This document shows, in pieces, positions 1-13,300 of a stretch of 64,000 nucleotides of DNA (position 1 is the first letter of the stretch; each line of letters opens with the position of its first letter). Location: NCBI GenBank assembly GCA_032718475.1, contig JAUCBJ010003571.1, positions 1-64,000 of the forward strand, in the 5' to 3' direction. The stretch comes from Nemertoderma westbladi. Its lineage: Eukaryota > Xenacoelomorpha > Nemertodermatida > Nemertodermatidae. Below the pieces are notes generated by a model. The model saw nothing but the letters and a program-made list of their open reading frames with translations. It searched no databases and was not told the origin of the DNA. The position numbers were made by a program, and so were the translations under genes.

Positions 1-443
1 ATTTCATCTTTCAATGTATTTGTGTACGTTTTCCGGTGAGCTGAATCGATTGAAAGTAATATTTGAAGACCCAGTTGTTTGTCATTTTGTAATAAATACT
101 TGAGCATAATATTTTCTAAATTTTAGGAATATATTAATAAGTAAGGAATAAATTGCATAAACAGAATAGAACATATTAGAATGAAGCATAAATAATAAAT
201 AAGGACAGTTGGTCATATTTTATGGTCATATCAGTTGATCATTCATTTTCTTTTTTGGTTATATATAATTTTTTCAATTATCTTGATAAATACCGGCAGT
301 TCAAGTGGGTCATCAGCTTTATACACAGGTGAGCGTAATTCGTGCTTGCTTAAGGAGGTCGGGAATTTCTGTGTTTGCAATGAGATGTCCCGCCTAATGT
401 TAGAAGTTTTACTGGAAATGGATCATTTGTGAGCTGCTTTCAT

Positions 444-2880
444 TTAGAATTGAAATTCAACCTCAACTTCAGAAGTTTTAATGAGCGAAAATGAATTTGC
501 AGGTGATTTATTTCCTTTTATTAATTTGATTGGACATTTTGTTCGCTGTGGGAGCTTATTATGCAGTGATTTCGCAACCTTTGAAAAGATGTTATTAAAT
601 ATATTTGATATGTCGGACGAATTGTCTGTTATACCGTTGTTCTCATCGCCTTTCATTAGCAACCGTTTAGGAGTCCTGCAGGATTTATTTTTTGCTATAA
701 CTGTGTTAATTATTTTCCAGGTGCGCCTAACACTCCCATTGATTCAGCAAAACCGTTGTCGTAATAACGCTGTTCAGCTGTTCTTAAAATTTTAGAGACC
801 TGGTTTCGATATTTTTTTTTCATACGAGTTCTGCACTGTACGGTTATATTTAGTAGTTACTTTATGTTGAATTTAATTTTTGTTTCAATACACTTGGTAA
901 TTCCTTTTGTAATCCACGGTTTTTGTTCCAGTTTCGATCTAATATTTGTGAATTGTATATTGTTTTAAAATCATTATAAAATAGCTCGAATTTTTTTTAA
1001 CCATACAATACACCCCAGTTGGGGTAAACAGAATGGCGTATATTAAAATTTTCATTATTAATAAATCACAAATATAAAACGAATATGAGTATAACGAGAT
1101 GTGGGGCAAGACACGTAGTCGGCGAGTCTTGACATACGGTTCATATAGGGCAAATGAGGCTTGTCCGTCCTTTCTGTCTGTCTGGTAAATGTTTGAACGC
1201 GAATTTCTCGGCATCGGTGGTTCGGAATTGAACATAACTTAACTTAGTAGGAAGTAGTAGAGGGAAAGTTGATCAAATTTGTGAAGTTTGGTGAAAAATC
1301 ATGCAGTCTGACGTCAGCTACGACAGATTATGCGGTTTTTAGAAAATATTAGATTTCTCGGGAACGTCTTATTTTCCTGAGCTGAAATTTTGGATGATTT
1401 TAGAGAATCATGAAGTCTATCTATTACGAATTTGAAAAGTTAAGACATTTAATTGGGGTCCGATAGAGACTCCGAAGTAATGACATAGGCCTACCGGTAC
1501 GGTACTGCTGCACTGTGCTCTGGTAAGTACGAAATTGTAGAATAACAATTTGACACAACCTAGCAGATTAATATACGATTGTATATCGAATTAATACATT
1601 TATAGCATGGGGTATGGGGTCCGAGCACTGTTTGTGTTATAATTGGTCCATTTTAAATTTGTATCTCATAACTGACCTCGTACTGCGCGATGTCCCCACG
1701 AACGTATACTGTATGTCTAAAATATCATTATGAGAGTGAAAATAGCTCGTATTTGCTACCGTTTGGTACACTATCATTATTATAACTCCAATTCGCTGGG
1801 TTTGATATGTCGTGCAGAAAGTTGAACTAATTAAAGTTACTATAATCATATATGTATAGCGCTTTTCCTGACAAAAATAATTTCCAATGTTTCTAGGGTA
1901 TAAAGAGGTCAAGGAGTGTCTTTAATTCTTTAAATATTCTCGCAGCAACTTTAAGGTGCTGGTTAAAGCCGCATGCTAAAAGTGTATGTATTATTGTAAT
2001 TTTTAGATTGCTTTGTATTTTTAAGCAGGTGAACATTTAGGTCACCGCATATGATTACATATGCTTTTTCATTAATTACTTTCGTTAAAAAATTTTCTAA
2101 TTCGTTCAAGAACAAATTAAAATCAGATGATTCAGGTCTATCTATATATGCATCCTACTTACTATCAATCCATTTTTGGAAGCGTTTGTTGTAGGAACCT
2201 CTACCGACACATTTTCTATTCCAGCTATATTCAAATTAAAATATACCCTTTGCATTGCCAGAGTTCCCTTTTGAACGTATATGGCTGCTCTACCTATACT
2301 GGAGTTGGCCAGATAGTAAGCCACAGCACCTCGTGAGCGCGAGGATCGAGAATCAGTATTCATCGGCTTTTCCTTCTTTCTGGTTTTGGTCAGACCGTAT
2401 CACTAAGTAATTTTTCTAGTTCCGCTTCTGATTGAACTGGGATCGAGATGCTTCCTTCCGTCTTTCTTATTACATCGTTCACTGAGAATGCGATATGAAG
2501 GTTACCATTGCATTTATCGTTCTTGGCTCGATGGAGCAATTCAGCTCACGTGGCTTTCAGGTGCTCCATAAAGTAGTATCCTTTAGGAAGTTTATAAGCG
2601 TTTGAGAAACATATTACACATTGGTAGTGGTCGATAAAACTAACAATAATTGGGCACGACTTTCCGGTATCCTTAGATCCTTTATGAGTTATATTACCAG
2701 TAGATCTCGATCTCTATACCCGAGAGGCCAAGAGACAATACGACCTTAACAACTTTGTCTAGGCTTCCAGTATCGGGGACTCCATGGAAAATAATGTTAT
2801 TGCGTCTGTGGCATTTTTCTTGTCCGTCACTGTGGCAACGCACTTCATTCTTTAATGACTCATTTTCCTTTTCCAATTTG
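444..2880 (-). mobile_element. Decayed LINE (CR1/L2-like), interrupted
   Basis: Collinear relics read on the minus strand: an ORF1-like coiled coil with NNIIFHGVPD (2694-2876); an ORF1 C-terminal part (about 2400-2690) with one stop; an endonuclease part with IYVQKGTL (2142-2363) and GDLNVHLL (about 2026-2046); a further endonuclease tail (1640-1912); and the start of the reverse transcriptase region (444-662). The order ORF1–EN–RT is that of a LINE. Many stops; not functional. Confidence 0.6.
940..1640. other. Non-coding insertion splitting the LINE
   Basis: This stretch separates the endonuclease and RT parts of the LINE and has no LINE-like coding signal. I see no clear terminal repeats, so its class and exact edges are open. 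Confidence 0.35.
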
Positions 2881-2884
2881 TCTC

Positions 2885-3835
2885 AACAATCGCTAGACTG
2901 ACTTTTACAGTGAGTTCTCAGCGCCAAAGTTTCCAAGTAAAGCGAGAAAGGCTAAATCAGTTTTGCGGACTTTTTCTCAAAACGTTTACGGTCTTCCTTT
3001 CAAGATCCCAGTATTTTATTAGACTGGCAGCATTACAGTATTATTATTCTCTGTGCTATTTAGTATTATTTTCAAATATACAAAGTTGGAAAGTCCTTAC
3101 TAATACTGTGAACGATTCCAAAAGGTACATCTGTAACACTGAACCTTTTACCCAGTTTCTATATCTTTTCTCACTGCTGGGAGTAAATCAAAGTACAGTA
3201 GCTCATTATCTCATATATTCTGATTACCGTCTATTAACAATTTCCGTAGTTATAACCCTTTTCTCGCTTTTCACCGAGATCGGCTCAGACTGACTGTAAC
3301 ACCCCTTGACCCGTAAAGTACTTAGACCAACCCAAGGACCCTAGCCCCTTTTTATCACTATTTATAACTGGTGCCCCCTAGTGTATTACGTTTAGAAAAA
3401 AAGTTTTAATATTTAGGTAGTCTGGTACACAAGTACTGTTGTACAGGAATATTTGAAAATGGAAACATAGGCACAATGAGGAACGTACAGTGTTTAATGT
3501 CTCCTCATGCTTGCACTACATCAGTAGGCCTACAGTAATATTATTGTTGGTAGTGGCATCGTAAGCAGATAAATGTAAAATGTCTAAGTTTCAAGGATGG
3601 CTTGCTGAGCATGTGGATGACTTCAGCTACTTTCGGAGGTGAGGTGAAAACCTTCGCATTTGCAAGGGGATATATTAAATAGTCTGTCCAGGATTTGGAA
3701 GTCCCAAAGAATACAACGAAATCTTCGGAAAAGGTTCGATTATTTAAGATAGCAGTATAAATAGTATTCCTAACTGCTCTAATTGCAGAGGATACCAAAT
3801 CACTGGATGGCATATATACAAGAAAATAATGCTAC
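2885..3835. other. Unassigned stretch
   Basis: Both strands carry short open frames (plus 2910-3293, minus 3541-3813) with no recognisable motif or splice context. No repeat seen. Probably transposon-derived or plain intergenic DNA. Confidence 0.3.
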
Positions 3836-3869
3836 ACTGGCTTCATTGTGACAAGTACAAATTAACACA

Positions 3870-4335
3870 TCCCCGATCAAACTCTGTACAACATTGGAGG
3901 TGTTTCATTGGTCTCCCCTAGCTTGACACTTGAATGGTGCTCCCTCCGCTTTGCAGTACATTGCTTTCGCCGTGGGGATTAGCGTGTGCATAATCTTGTG
4001 CTTGTGCTAATATAGTGAATAAGCATGGTGGACAACCCATGACTTTCCTGACTTGCCCCTCTGGTCTTGAAGATACGGATAATTTTGCAAATGTGATAGG
4101 GAGTTGTGGTGGCGCAATTTTATCGACATGCTGGCACAGCATTCTCAATATATGCAATATATATAATGCAACTTGCCGATATTGGTAGTAGTAGTAGTAT
4201 TAGTAGTAGTGAAAGGGATACTGAACTTGGAAGAAACGAAATTATGACAACTGGTAGTATCAGGAAGCCTGGAGGGAGCTAATTTCACTGTTCGAGCTCG
4301 CTCGACCAAGCTCGTACCATTGCGATGTTTCAAAT
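3870..4335 (+). mobile_element. Two non-LTR retrotransposon 3' fragments around a (TAG)n tract
   Basis: 3880-4150 matches, on the plus strand, the C-terminal RT tail also found at 11374-11748 on the minus strand (LYNIGGVSLV-like, then HCFRR and a Cys/His-poor end). After a TAG/TAGTAG microsatellite (4190-4210), 4211-4310 matches the tail of the copy at 23.5 kb (DTELGRNEI). Both pieces have stops. Confidence 0.6.
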
Positions 4336-4344
4336 TTGAGTATA

Positions 4345-5535
4345 ATATTATGTTTACATTGGATTATATAAAAATATAGGAAGTTTCCCCAACTGCCCTC
4401 AATGACGAGATATTTATTTCAGTAACAGCTGACATCCACTTTATATCCGACTCCAACTCAAAAAGAGTTATCAATAATCGAAAACCTTCACCAACATCAA
4501 ATTTTTCTTAAACACAAACATCATTGTATTCATAATAAACAGATTAATTTGCGCTATCTGTAGCTAATACTTTGTATAAGATTAATTGTTTTTATACCTC
4601 ATATAGATTTCTACAATAATGAAAAACAACAAAGTAAAATTAATATAGATCCCTTACTATAATAAATGTATAATAACAAATACCTCGAAAAATACAGCTA
4701 GCCAACACATTGTTACTATCAATAATATGTATGTTAGTATGTAGTGTGTTTGTACAAGTGAACACTGTTTACCGACAGTACGTTTATTGTCTAAACGGCT
4801 GATAGGGGCGACTTTCGAAGCAATCAAAATTCATCCCACCTACCTGCGGGGGAAATTCGACGCATATAACAGCTGAGATTACTCCTAAAACTAAAACTGT
4901 GACCTGTTTTATTGTGTTTAGATTATTGTTTTGATTAGAATAACGTGCCATTGTAACCTGCAACTTTTCTGAAATTGAGAAGTTAACATTGCGGCGGGAT
5001 ATTAATTCCCGAAATGGGATTTGCGTCCAGTTAATTTGGCTTCCAGGTGCCAAAGAAAACTATAAGTTTCATTGTTGCAGTAGAACTTTGTTATTTCGAA
5101 ATGGAAAAAGTTCCTTTTTAGGATCACTCTCCTGTTTATAATACGCTCATGCCCATTGATTGCACTATACAGTATATACAACATTGCACAACATGTTATG
5201 GAAACCAAGCAAAATAAATGTACGTGAACATAAAGAATGTACATAATTAAATTATTTTTGTATATTTAATATGTAAATATATGGCTAACACGAACAGTCT
5301 AGAAGAGTACACGGAACTATAATTAATAATAAGTGAGTCTCGTACATAACATTATGACAAAATTAATACATTTAGCTACAATTATATAAACACCACCACC
5401 GAATTATGGTAGCAACGGTTTAGCAATATCACTATTCAAACACAAATTTGCCAATAAATTTCATTCATTAAAATATAATTAATATTAATGAAAATTGTTA
5501 ATAAAATAATTTATTTTAATTAGTAAGAAAAATAA
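4345..5535. other. AT-rich intergenic stretch, nothing recognised
   Basis: No gene, array or transposon motif could be supported on either strand. Short open frames at 4784-5244 have no motif. Confidence 0.4.
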
Positions 5536-5540
5536 TTAGG

Positions 5541-5670
5541 TAATTATTAATTAGTTAATAGTTAGTTAATTATTAATTAGTTAATTGTTAGTTAATTATT
5601 AATTAGTTAATTGTTAGTTAATTATTAATTAGTTAATAGTTAGTTAAATATTAATTAGTTAATAGTTAGT
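5541..5670. repeat. 26-bp tandem repeat, 5 copies
   Basis: Unit of A/T plus scattered G (TAATTATTAATTAGTTAATA then GTTAGT), five copies with an a/t difference at one position. It lies outside the receptor gene's coding span, followed by AT-rich DNA to about 6100. Confidence 0.85.
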
Positions 5671-6099
5671 TAGTTAAGTTAAGTGTGGATTGTGCGGTTG
5701 TTGGCAAAAAGCCATTCTGCAGCAGTAATCAATTTCGTGTGGTACTTTATGGGTTTGATATTGGTTTGGAATAATTTATTTTGTATTACTATTTTTTTGC
5801 AAACTATATTAAATATACTATATAATATTTTAATTTATATCATTGGAAATTTAAATATTATATTGTATATTATTTAATATAGTTAGAGTTAGAGTTAAAG
5901 TTAATTAAATTAAAATATTAAGCACATATGCAATCAATAATTATATTAATAATTTAAAATGACATTTACGGTTCCAGTAAAGTGATTAAAAATGCTCAAA
6001 TAGCATAATTTGCGAATTACAAATTGTTACTATCTCACATTAAGGAGTCACCGAGTTCAACATGCGATAGTAGGGCTTTCGAGACATATTTATATGTTG

Positions 6100-6780
6100 T
6101 TATGAGAGTTGAGATTGGGGAGATGTAAGAAGGAATTTTCTTTTCTTTACGTTGCTAGGAGGACTCTATAGGGGTGTGTGAGTTTCTATGGTTGTGCGTG
6201 TTTACCAGACGATATGGAAGTTGCAGTGTAGTATTTATTCCAAGAACCTTGCCATGGAACCTTGCCGCTGCTGATAGTGTGGAGCATCCAGACAACTCAT
6301 AAAATGTGTTGTTGGTAACATAAGATCATACGTGTATTAGACCTCTGAGCATCTTCCTGTAATATCCATCTAGTATTTCAATCTCTTTATCACTGAGAGC
6401 TCTGATGTTGAATTTCAAGTTGTGGATGATAACAGATACAGCCATAGCCTTCCACAGTTTAAAGGTGCATTCGGTTGTGAGATATCTATGTCTATCCGTT
6501 GTGGTGAAATGAATGTGTCATCATCGACTGTACTTGAATGGCTTCATTAAGAGTGTTGTTTCGATTGTATTCTAGGAAATTGAGTGATGTTTTTGAGTAC
6601 ATGTACAATGTTAGTCATTCCCTCTATGTCTTTGTGCTGGATGTGCAGATGCAGAGCATAAAGAAGTCGTCTGCATATATCTTGCTTTAGACCTTTATTA
6701 ACCATGATGCCCACTAGATCTATGTCATTGCCGAATTTAAGAAATATTTTGCTGGATAAGAAATAGAAGGGTACTATTAA
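6100..6780 (-). mobile_element. Degraded reverse-transcriptase relic
   Basis: On the minus strand, IYADDFFML (about 6655-6690) matches the YADD active-site box of non-LTR reverse transcriptases, followed by a stop and frame changes. The rest is too decayed to classify. Confidence 0.5.
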
Positions 6781-7196
6781 TGTAAATGAATAGTCAGAAG
6801 ATAAAATGCGCCACTTAGCTCAGAAATAAATTTCAATTTGAGTTCAATGAAATATATTAGCAATTGTCGTGTTTGAATATTGATTACTGAATTCTTCTTC
6901 ACTTTGTTGTTAATTAAACGCCACCTTTACAAACAAATATTAAATTTAAACTATAAATTCACAGTAAAACCAACAATTAGCACTAACTTGTATAATATTT
7001 AACAATTTCACATAAAAAAACCTCTTATTTAAATAATTTTGCAACAACTTCTGTAGCAATTTTAAATAATATCCTTGAAAATTGATTAGCATTGGACATG
7101 TAAAGCAAAGTAATGGCCATTCTTGTCGGTTTGGCGGAATAGTAGAGAAGCATATGTTTACAAGAAATCAGCGAGTATCATGTAATAATTATATTA
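6780..7196 (-). other. Probable 3' UTR of the receptor gene
   Basis: AT-rich sequence after the stop codon with no coding signal. No clear AATAAA is seen close to the stop. One lies on the minus strand at about 6694-6699, but that is inside a retroelement relic. The 3' end is therefore not placed. Confidence 0.4.
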
Positions 7197-7307
7197 TTAC
7201 AGGTAAATGACAACCATTCCTAGAATTGCGACGCCTATGCCCATTGTCCACAAGGGAGCACCAGCAGTATCAGCTTCCCAATCATTACAACTGCTAGTCT
7301 CGCAACA
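7197..7307 (-). CDS. Exon 36: LU C terminus and GPI-anchor signal, stop codon
   Basis: 111 nt including TAA. It opens with CCETSSCND, matching the hallmark CC-x4-C-N end of LU domains. After a short small-residue stretch (ADTAGAP), a hydrophobic tail of about 18 residues (WTMGIGVAILGMVVIYL) runs to the stop with no cytoplasmic segment. This is the usual layout of a GPI-anchor signal. A bare transmembrane tail is the less likely alternative. Confidence 0.88.
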   Translation of the reverse strand, partial: CCETSSCNDWEADTAGAPLWTMGIGVAILGMVVIYL

Positions 7308-10300
7308 CTATTAAAATATAATATAAAATTATTAATCATTAATTAATTATATAATAAATAAATGCTTCTGACCTGGACTAGGATTAACTGTTATTTTGAT
7401 AATCAACAGACTGCTGTACTTGTGTGCTGCAATGTGTACTACACATTATGATTATAATATTAATAATTATTTCCAAAATTGTTGTTCATAAAAAACCTGT
7501 GTTACTCATTCACATCATCTGCACTTTAATGCACAGTTTACTATTGTCTACTAAACTAACCTTGGCACATTCACTTATTGTTTTTCCGCTAATTTCTTCA
7601 TCTCTACAATAAACATCCTTGAAGTTTTGTGGGCAAATTCCACCACAGCTCCGAGTGGCTGTTGGACCTTCGCTAGAGTAAGTTACCTGTGCGAAAAAAA
7701 TATTTAAAAGGATATTTATTTCAAGTTTCTGAATTATTCATTCATTCAGATATGATTTCACATCCCATATTCTAATGAATATTATAATATAATAATAAGG
7801 TATTGATTATGTTGCAATAAAATATAAAAATCTTGGATGTAAATTATTTGTTGTTTGTTAAATATAATTTCAGCTTCCACGAATATTAGTCTCAGTGAAT
7901 GACAAATTATTCGTTGATTATTAATTGTAAAACACTCGAGCAATTATATCACAGTTTAGGAAAGGGATTACGCACAAAGTCTTATGAATCATTTTCCAGT
8001 GTGTGGACTGAACTATTCTCCTAATTTAGGTACCATTTAAGGATGTAAGTTAGAGAGAGTTGAGCCTTGCTTAATCCCTTTAAAGCATTCATGCCAAACG
8101 AAAACTCCCTTTGCACGCAAGTAGAGATCTAACCCACAATCTCCGGAGACATATAAATTTAACGCAATCTCGCCAAGAAGGCGGGACTATTATATAGACC
8201 CTGGTTCTGTATAAAATATCCATGAGTAAATTATTTATTTAGTATACGTACACAGAGCGGATAGTGGGGTGTTAAGTTGTGTGTGGTATAATGCACTTCA
8301 AGTAGGAGGTGTGGACTATTGACTTTCCGATTTAGATTTACAGTTTAGAGTGCAAGTTGTACTGAGGAATTTCTACATATTATATCATTTTGTAGAGTTT
8401 GTTTAACGTCGGATACCATTCCTACTTGTTGAATTACTAGAAGAACTTACCCAACATGATTTGAAATCAGTTGTTCTAGTGCATTGCTGTTTTTGTGTTG
8501 GTATTCCAATGCAATCGGCACCTTCACAAACATAGCATTCGTTTACCAACTGCAACAAAAAGTAAAATATTTAGGTTGGGTGTTAGTACTCACCTGTAAA
8601 TAATTTCGATAATGCGATATCATAACATACATCCATCACTAGGATACATTACAGGCCTCTACTGCAATATCATTCCCCAATTCATATGCATTATCAAGCA
8701 AGCCCCGGATATTTTAGGTAACATTTCATCTCAAAATATTACAGGGAATGTCACCACAATATTACTGGCATTATCAGCTGGCAACCATAGAACAAACTCA
8801 TTCAAAAGTTGTCCTATGATAGCAGTGGTCGACAAGACGCATCCGTTGGGCTTGTAGGCAGCATAGCACTGTGTTTTGAAAACCAAATGTTACAGAGGTT
8901 TTATAAAGCCTCGTTGGTTAAGTTGCCATTTTGTCATAGTTGCATCCCGGTGTACTGTACATTCGACATGACATAGATCGTAGAATCAAGGGATCTGATG
9001 TCATTAAAAAACTCAGCAGGTCTACCACCAACTCCTCTGCTGCCGCCAAGAATAAAGTGTTCATTACATAAGAGCAACTGACATGTTATTTCGTATAATT
9101 GGAGATATCAACACACAACTTACCGGATCTGTATCCATTAGAAGCAGAAATAAATAAATGAGAAATAAATTTATTGAAAATTATAATATTAATATGATAA
9201 TTAGTGTGAACTGTGAATACAAGTGTAAATATAAGAAAGGCTGATTGTACACCAATCCAAATATGACCTATAAATTAACACCTTCACATGGCAAAATATA
9301 TAATAATAAATATCAATAAATATATAAATTTTTTTTTTAAAGTTATTAAACTTTATTGTATCTAATTAAATAACTATTAATTAAATTTTTGAGTAATAAT
9401 ACATTACGTAGATAAATATTAATGTTCCATTATTTGTAATATATAAATTGAAATTTTAATTAAATGAATTACTATAAACATTTATAAGTTACCTGAACAG
9501 CTACCGTCAAACAGAGGTTCGTAGTTTGTTTTACATATACAATCCTTCAACCTCTGTGCATTCTCCGGACACTCACAAAACGGTTTTCCCATCATACATG
9601 TCAGCTCTAAAATATAGAAGCATATATAATAATTATCCTAGAAAATAAAAAAAAATTAATAGATATGAAACAAACTAACAGAAACTCAATTTCCCTCATT
9701 AATTTAAATTTAATAAATCAGAGTAATGAAGTAATCTGTTAGTTAGCCTTATAGATATTACATGGAATCTTCTGTAAGAAGTAAATTTAACCTACGTGGC
9801 CTCCCACGCATAAATATCATAAGCCTGGATCATGAGCAACAGTTAAAACAATTAATTATAATTGTAAGCATTCCAGAATAGATAATATCGAATAATTTTG
9901 GGTCAACAGCTCTCTATGTTAAAATATAGCTATAGTAAATGAAATATAGCTCCAGTAATTACAGTATAATTAATTAATACAAATAATATAAAATCATTCC
10001 AGAATATAACATTGAGAATAATGTGGTGGTCAACCTCTCCCTAGATAAGTTAAAATATAGCTACAGTAATCAAAATGAGTATTAATATATAAATATACAG
10101 TGTCCAGACAATTGCGACCTAGCAAATTTATCTAAAATAATGTCGCAATTGTCCGGGTCGCTTTCTTATTTTTAGTCTCCGTATCCTTGTATTTCTTGAT
10201 TACATATAAAATACATAATATCAACACACATTTCATAATACATAATAATAAATTGTTATATTTTAGTAATTCAGTCAGACCTGCCGTCTGTAGGTTGCGG

Positions 10301-13300
10301 AACTGTAGAGCAGTAGGGCGCGAAAAGTAATAAGAACTGAATAAGGCAAGAATGGCAGTACGCGTATATAGGCCTTTTGTTGCGGTCTGACAGCAGAAAA
10401 ACTGCCTGACTGCCTCCTTTTAGAGCACAGCGAATAAGACTGAATATATTAATTAATTTATAATACTGTATTTATATTATAATACAGTATATTTAATATA
10501 ATAAGACATTAAATCCACGCCACACGGGAAGATAAAAAAATAAAAACCCCGGCTACTGCTTGTCTTCTTATTATGAGTAAAAGCAATACTAAATTATCAC
10601 CCTATTACCTAAATTAATTACCTAATTACCTATTACCTAAATTAGTACCTTTATTTACTTTAAATAAAATAAATATACGTGTATATGATCATTATCATGT
10701 ACCTTTACATAGAGATCTCTTCATATCAGGAAAGTATTCCAGCCCATAAGAGTCACGACATTTACATCCGGTACTGTCACATAGATGGTCACATTTAAGA
10801 ATCGGATCTGGATTCTTTCCACATATATCTGGTAAAAATATATGATTTTCATATCAAGGGGAATAAATAAGATAAGAAATACGATAATTAAAACTAAAGG
10901 GAGCATGTTGCAGAGTTCAATAAAACGGGACTATGTAAATTGAATTAATAAATATACTTCATATGGAAGTATTAAATACAAATGGAGCAAATGAAAATGA
11001 ATAAAGATTAATCAGATCCTTTCATCATTACCATGTAGTTGTCATTAAGCTCCCGTACACCCACCTCGGGTAAGTGAAATATATACTGAAAACTATTAGT
11101 TAATGCAATAGTTTTAAATTTAAATTATTATTGTATACCCTTTCCCCCCAAATCAATATGTATGTTATTGTTAGTGTTTTGGTTGTAATGGAATGCACAA
11201 GATATATCTATCATTAGTGGTTATGATCATAGATAATTTCAGTTGTGGTATTGGAACAACATAACCAATGGAGTTTATGATACAGTATATTGTTCCTGTT
11301 GATTAATTAAATTAATATCTGTATAATATGAATACTACTACTAGGATCGGCATGCTGCATTGCAGCTGCATTTTTAAGAATGCTGTGCCGGCTTGTCAAC
11401 AAAATTGCACCGCCACATCTCCCTATCACCCATGACATTTGCTAGATCATCCGCATCTTTAAGGCCAGTGTCCTTTAAGATGCGTCTCAAGAAAGTCATG
11501 GGCTGTCCACCATACTTATTCACTCCATGAGGCTGCCAAAGTACAAGATTATGCACTGGCTGGTCCTCACGGCGAAAGCAATGTCCTGCAAAGCGGAGGC
11601 GATTTTGTTCTAGTGTCAAGCTTGAGGGAACCAATGAGACACCTCCAATGTTATATAGTGTCTGGTTGGAGATGTGTGCATTGTACTTGACACAATGAAC
11701 CCGGCATAGCATTCTTGTGAATGTTATGAATAATATATATTGAAGCATTTCGATATTATACCACTTTCAGATGGATCACATCATTTTAATTCACCAACCA
11801 ACCTGTACATTTCCCTGCCCCATCCGAAGAGTAACCGATGTTACACTTGCACGTCGTATCATCCGCTAAATTTTTGCAGCCGCAATTACTCTCTGAGGCA
11901 TGACATTCAATTGGAACACATGTCCCAGAAGTCGTGTGCGTATAACCAGCCTCGCACTGACAAGTACCGGAACATGAACAGTACCGGTTGGCCTCGTCAC
12001 ACTTCCCTAACATTTAGAAACAAACAAATTGAGAGTCAAAATAAGTTTATTTTATAAGGTTAAGTTTCATAGTATTTTACGGTTATACTTAGACATTCTA
12101 CATTGCATACTTCGTGTTTTTTTAAATAATATTAATTCATTACATTATAAAGCATCAGATAAAACAATAATTAAAATTTCGAATTAGAATTGGATTTCGA
12201 AAACGAAAATATATAATGGCAATGAAAACCAGCGATAAAATATAAAGATTTCATATTAATATTACAGTTGTTATTGCATAACACTGAAAATATAATTAAC
12301 CGGTAGCGTAGCCAACCTTTCAACAGAATACATCTGTTATCTTCAGGGGAAAAAAACACTATAAATATGACCGTCCAAATAATGTAGGCCTATAGCTAAA
12401 TTATAGTAAACAACACTAATAAATTAGGACAAACATTTTATTTTTGAAAGTGAAGAAGTACATTATATAAAGTGGAGAAAAATACAAGAAAAAAAAAACG
12501 AAAATCGAACAAAGTAATGAAAATTCTAAATTGGATAGGGTAAAAAATATATATTTTATATATTAATAATTCTATATAATGTATATAGAATTATTACCAT
12601 TTGTACAACTGCAATATTAATACGAAATCTATATTATTTTTTATGTTTTATCGCTCGCTGGTTTTCAAGGCCATTAGATAAAATTTAATTTAAATACATA
12701 AAGTTTTTTAATTGTTCATATGATGGGGATATTCATTACATATTTAGCATCTGTATTGTTAGTAAAGCACATTATTGGACAGCTGTAAATAGGAATATCC
12801 CAAATATTTATACATACTTTTACATACACCAACAGGGTTCAACAGGTTAATTACATAGTTGTTTATACAACTGCAACCGGATTCAATGCATTCACAGAGT
12901 TGGGAGTTCGGATCGTTGCATTGCAACGGGACGCATTCTCCATTCTTCAAGTGATGATTCACATCAGAGCAACCGTGAACACAAACCTAAAACAATTGGT
13001 AATTCTAATTGTTATAGCCTCAATATTACCAAATTACTATAATGAGATTCTCGAGAGATGTACAAAACTCAAACTGGCTGGAAGTAGGACTTTCCTGAAC
13101 ACGCAGACACAAAATAAGCCAGGAAATTACAACCTGATGATAATCCGTATAATCCTTCTGTTTAGGAGGCCGTGCCTAGCTATCAACAATTATTACTAAT
13201 AATATGTAGCTTCAATGCCAAACTCTACTATATTTGTTCGACATGCAATCTTTAGTCATTCCAACCTGGAGGTTCGATACAAACTGAACAACAATGTAGA

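Noticed and set aside
939-1235. 98-residue minus-strand open frame
   Set aside because: Lies in the non-coding insert that splits the LINE; no domain or conservation signal visible.
10280-10440. GC-richer island as a tRNA-derived SINE
   Set aside because: No A-box or B-box promoter pair and no tRNA-like fold could be made out.
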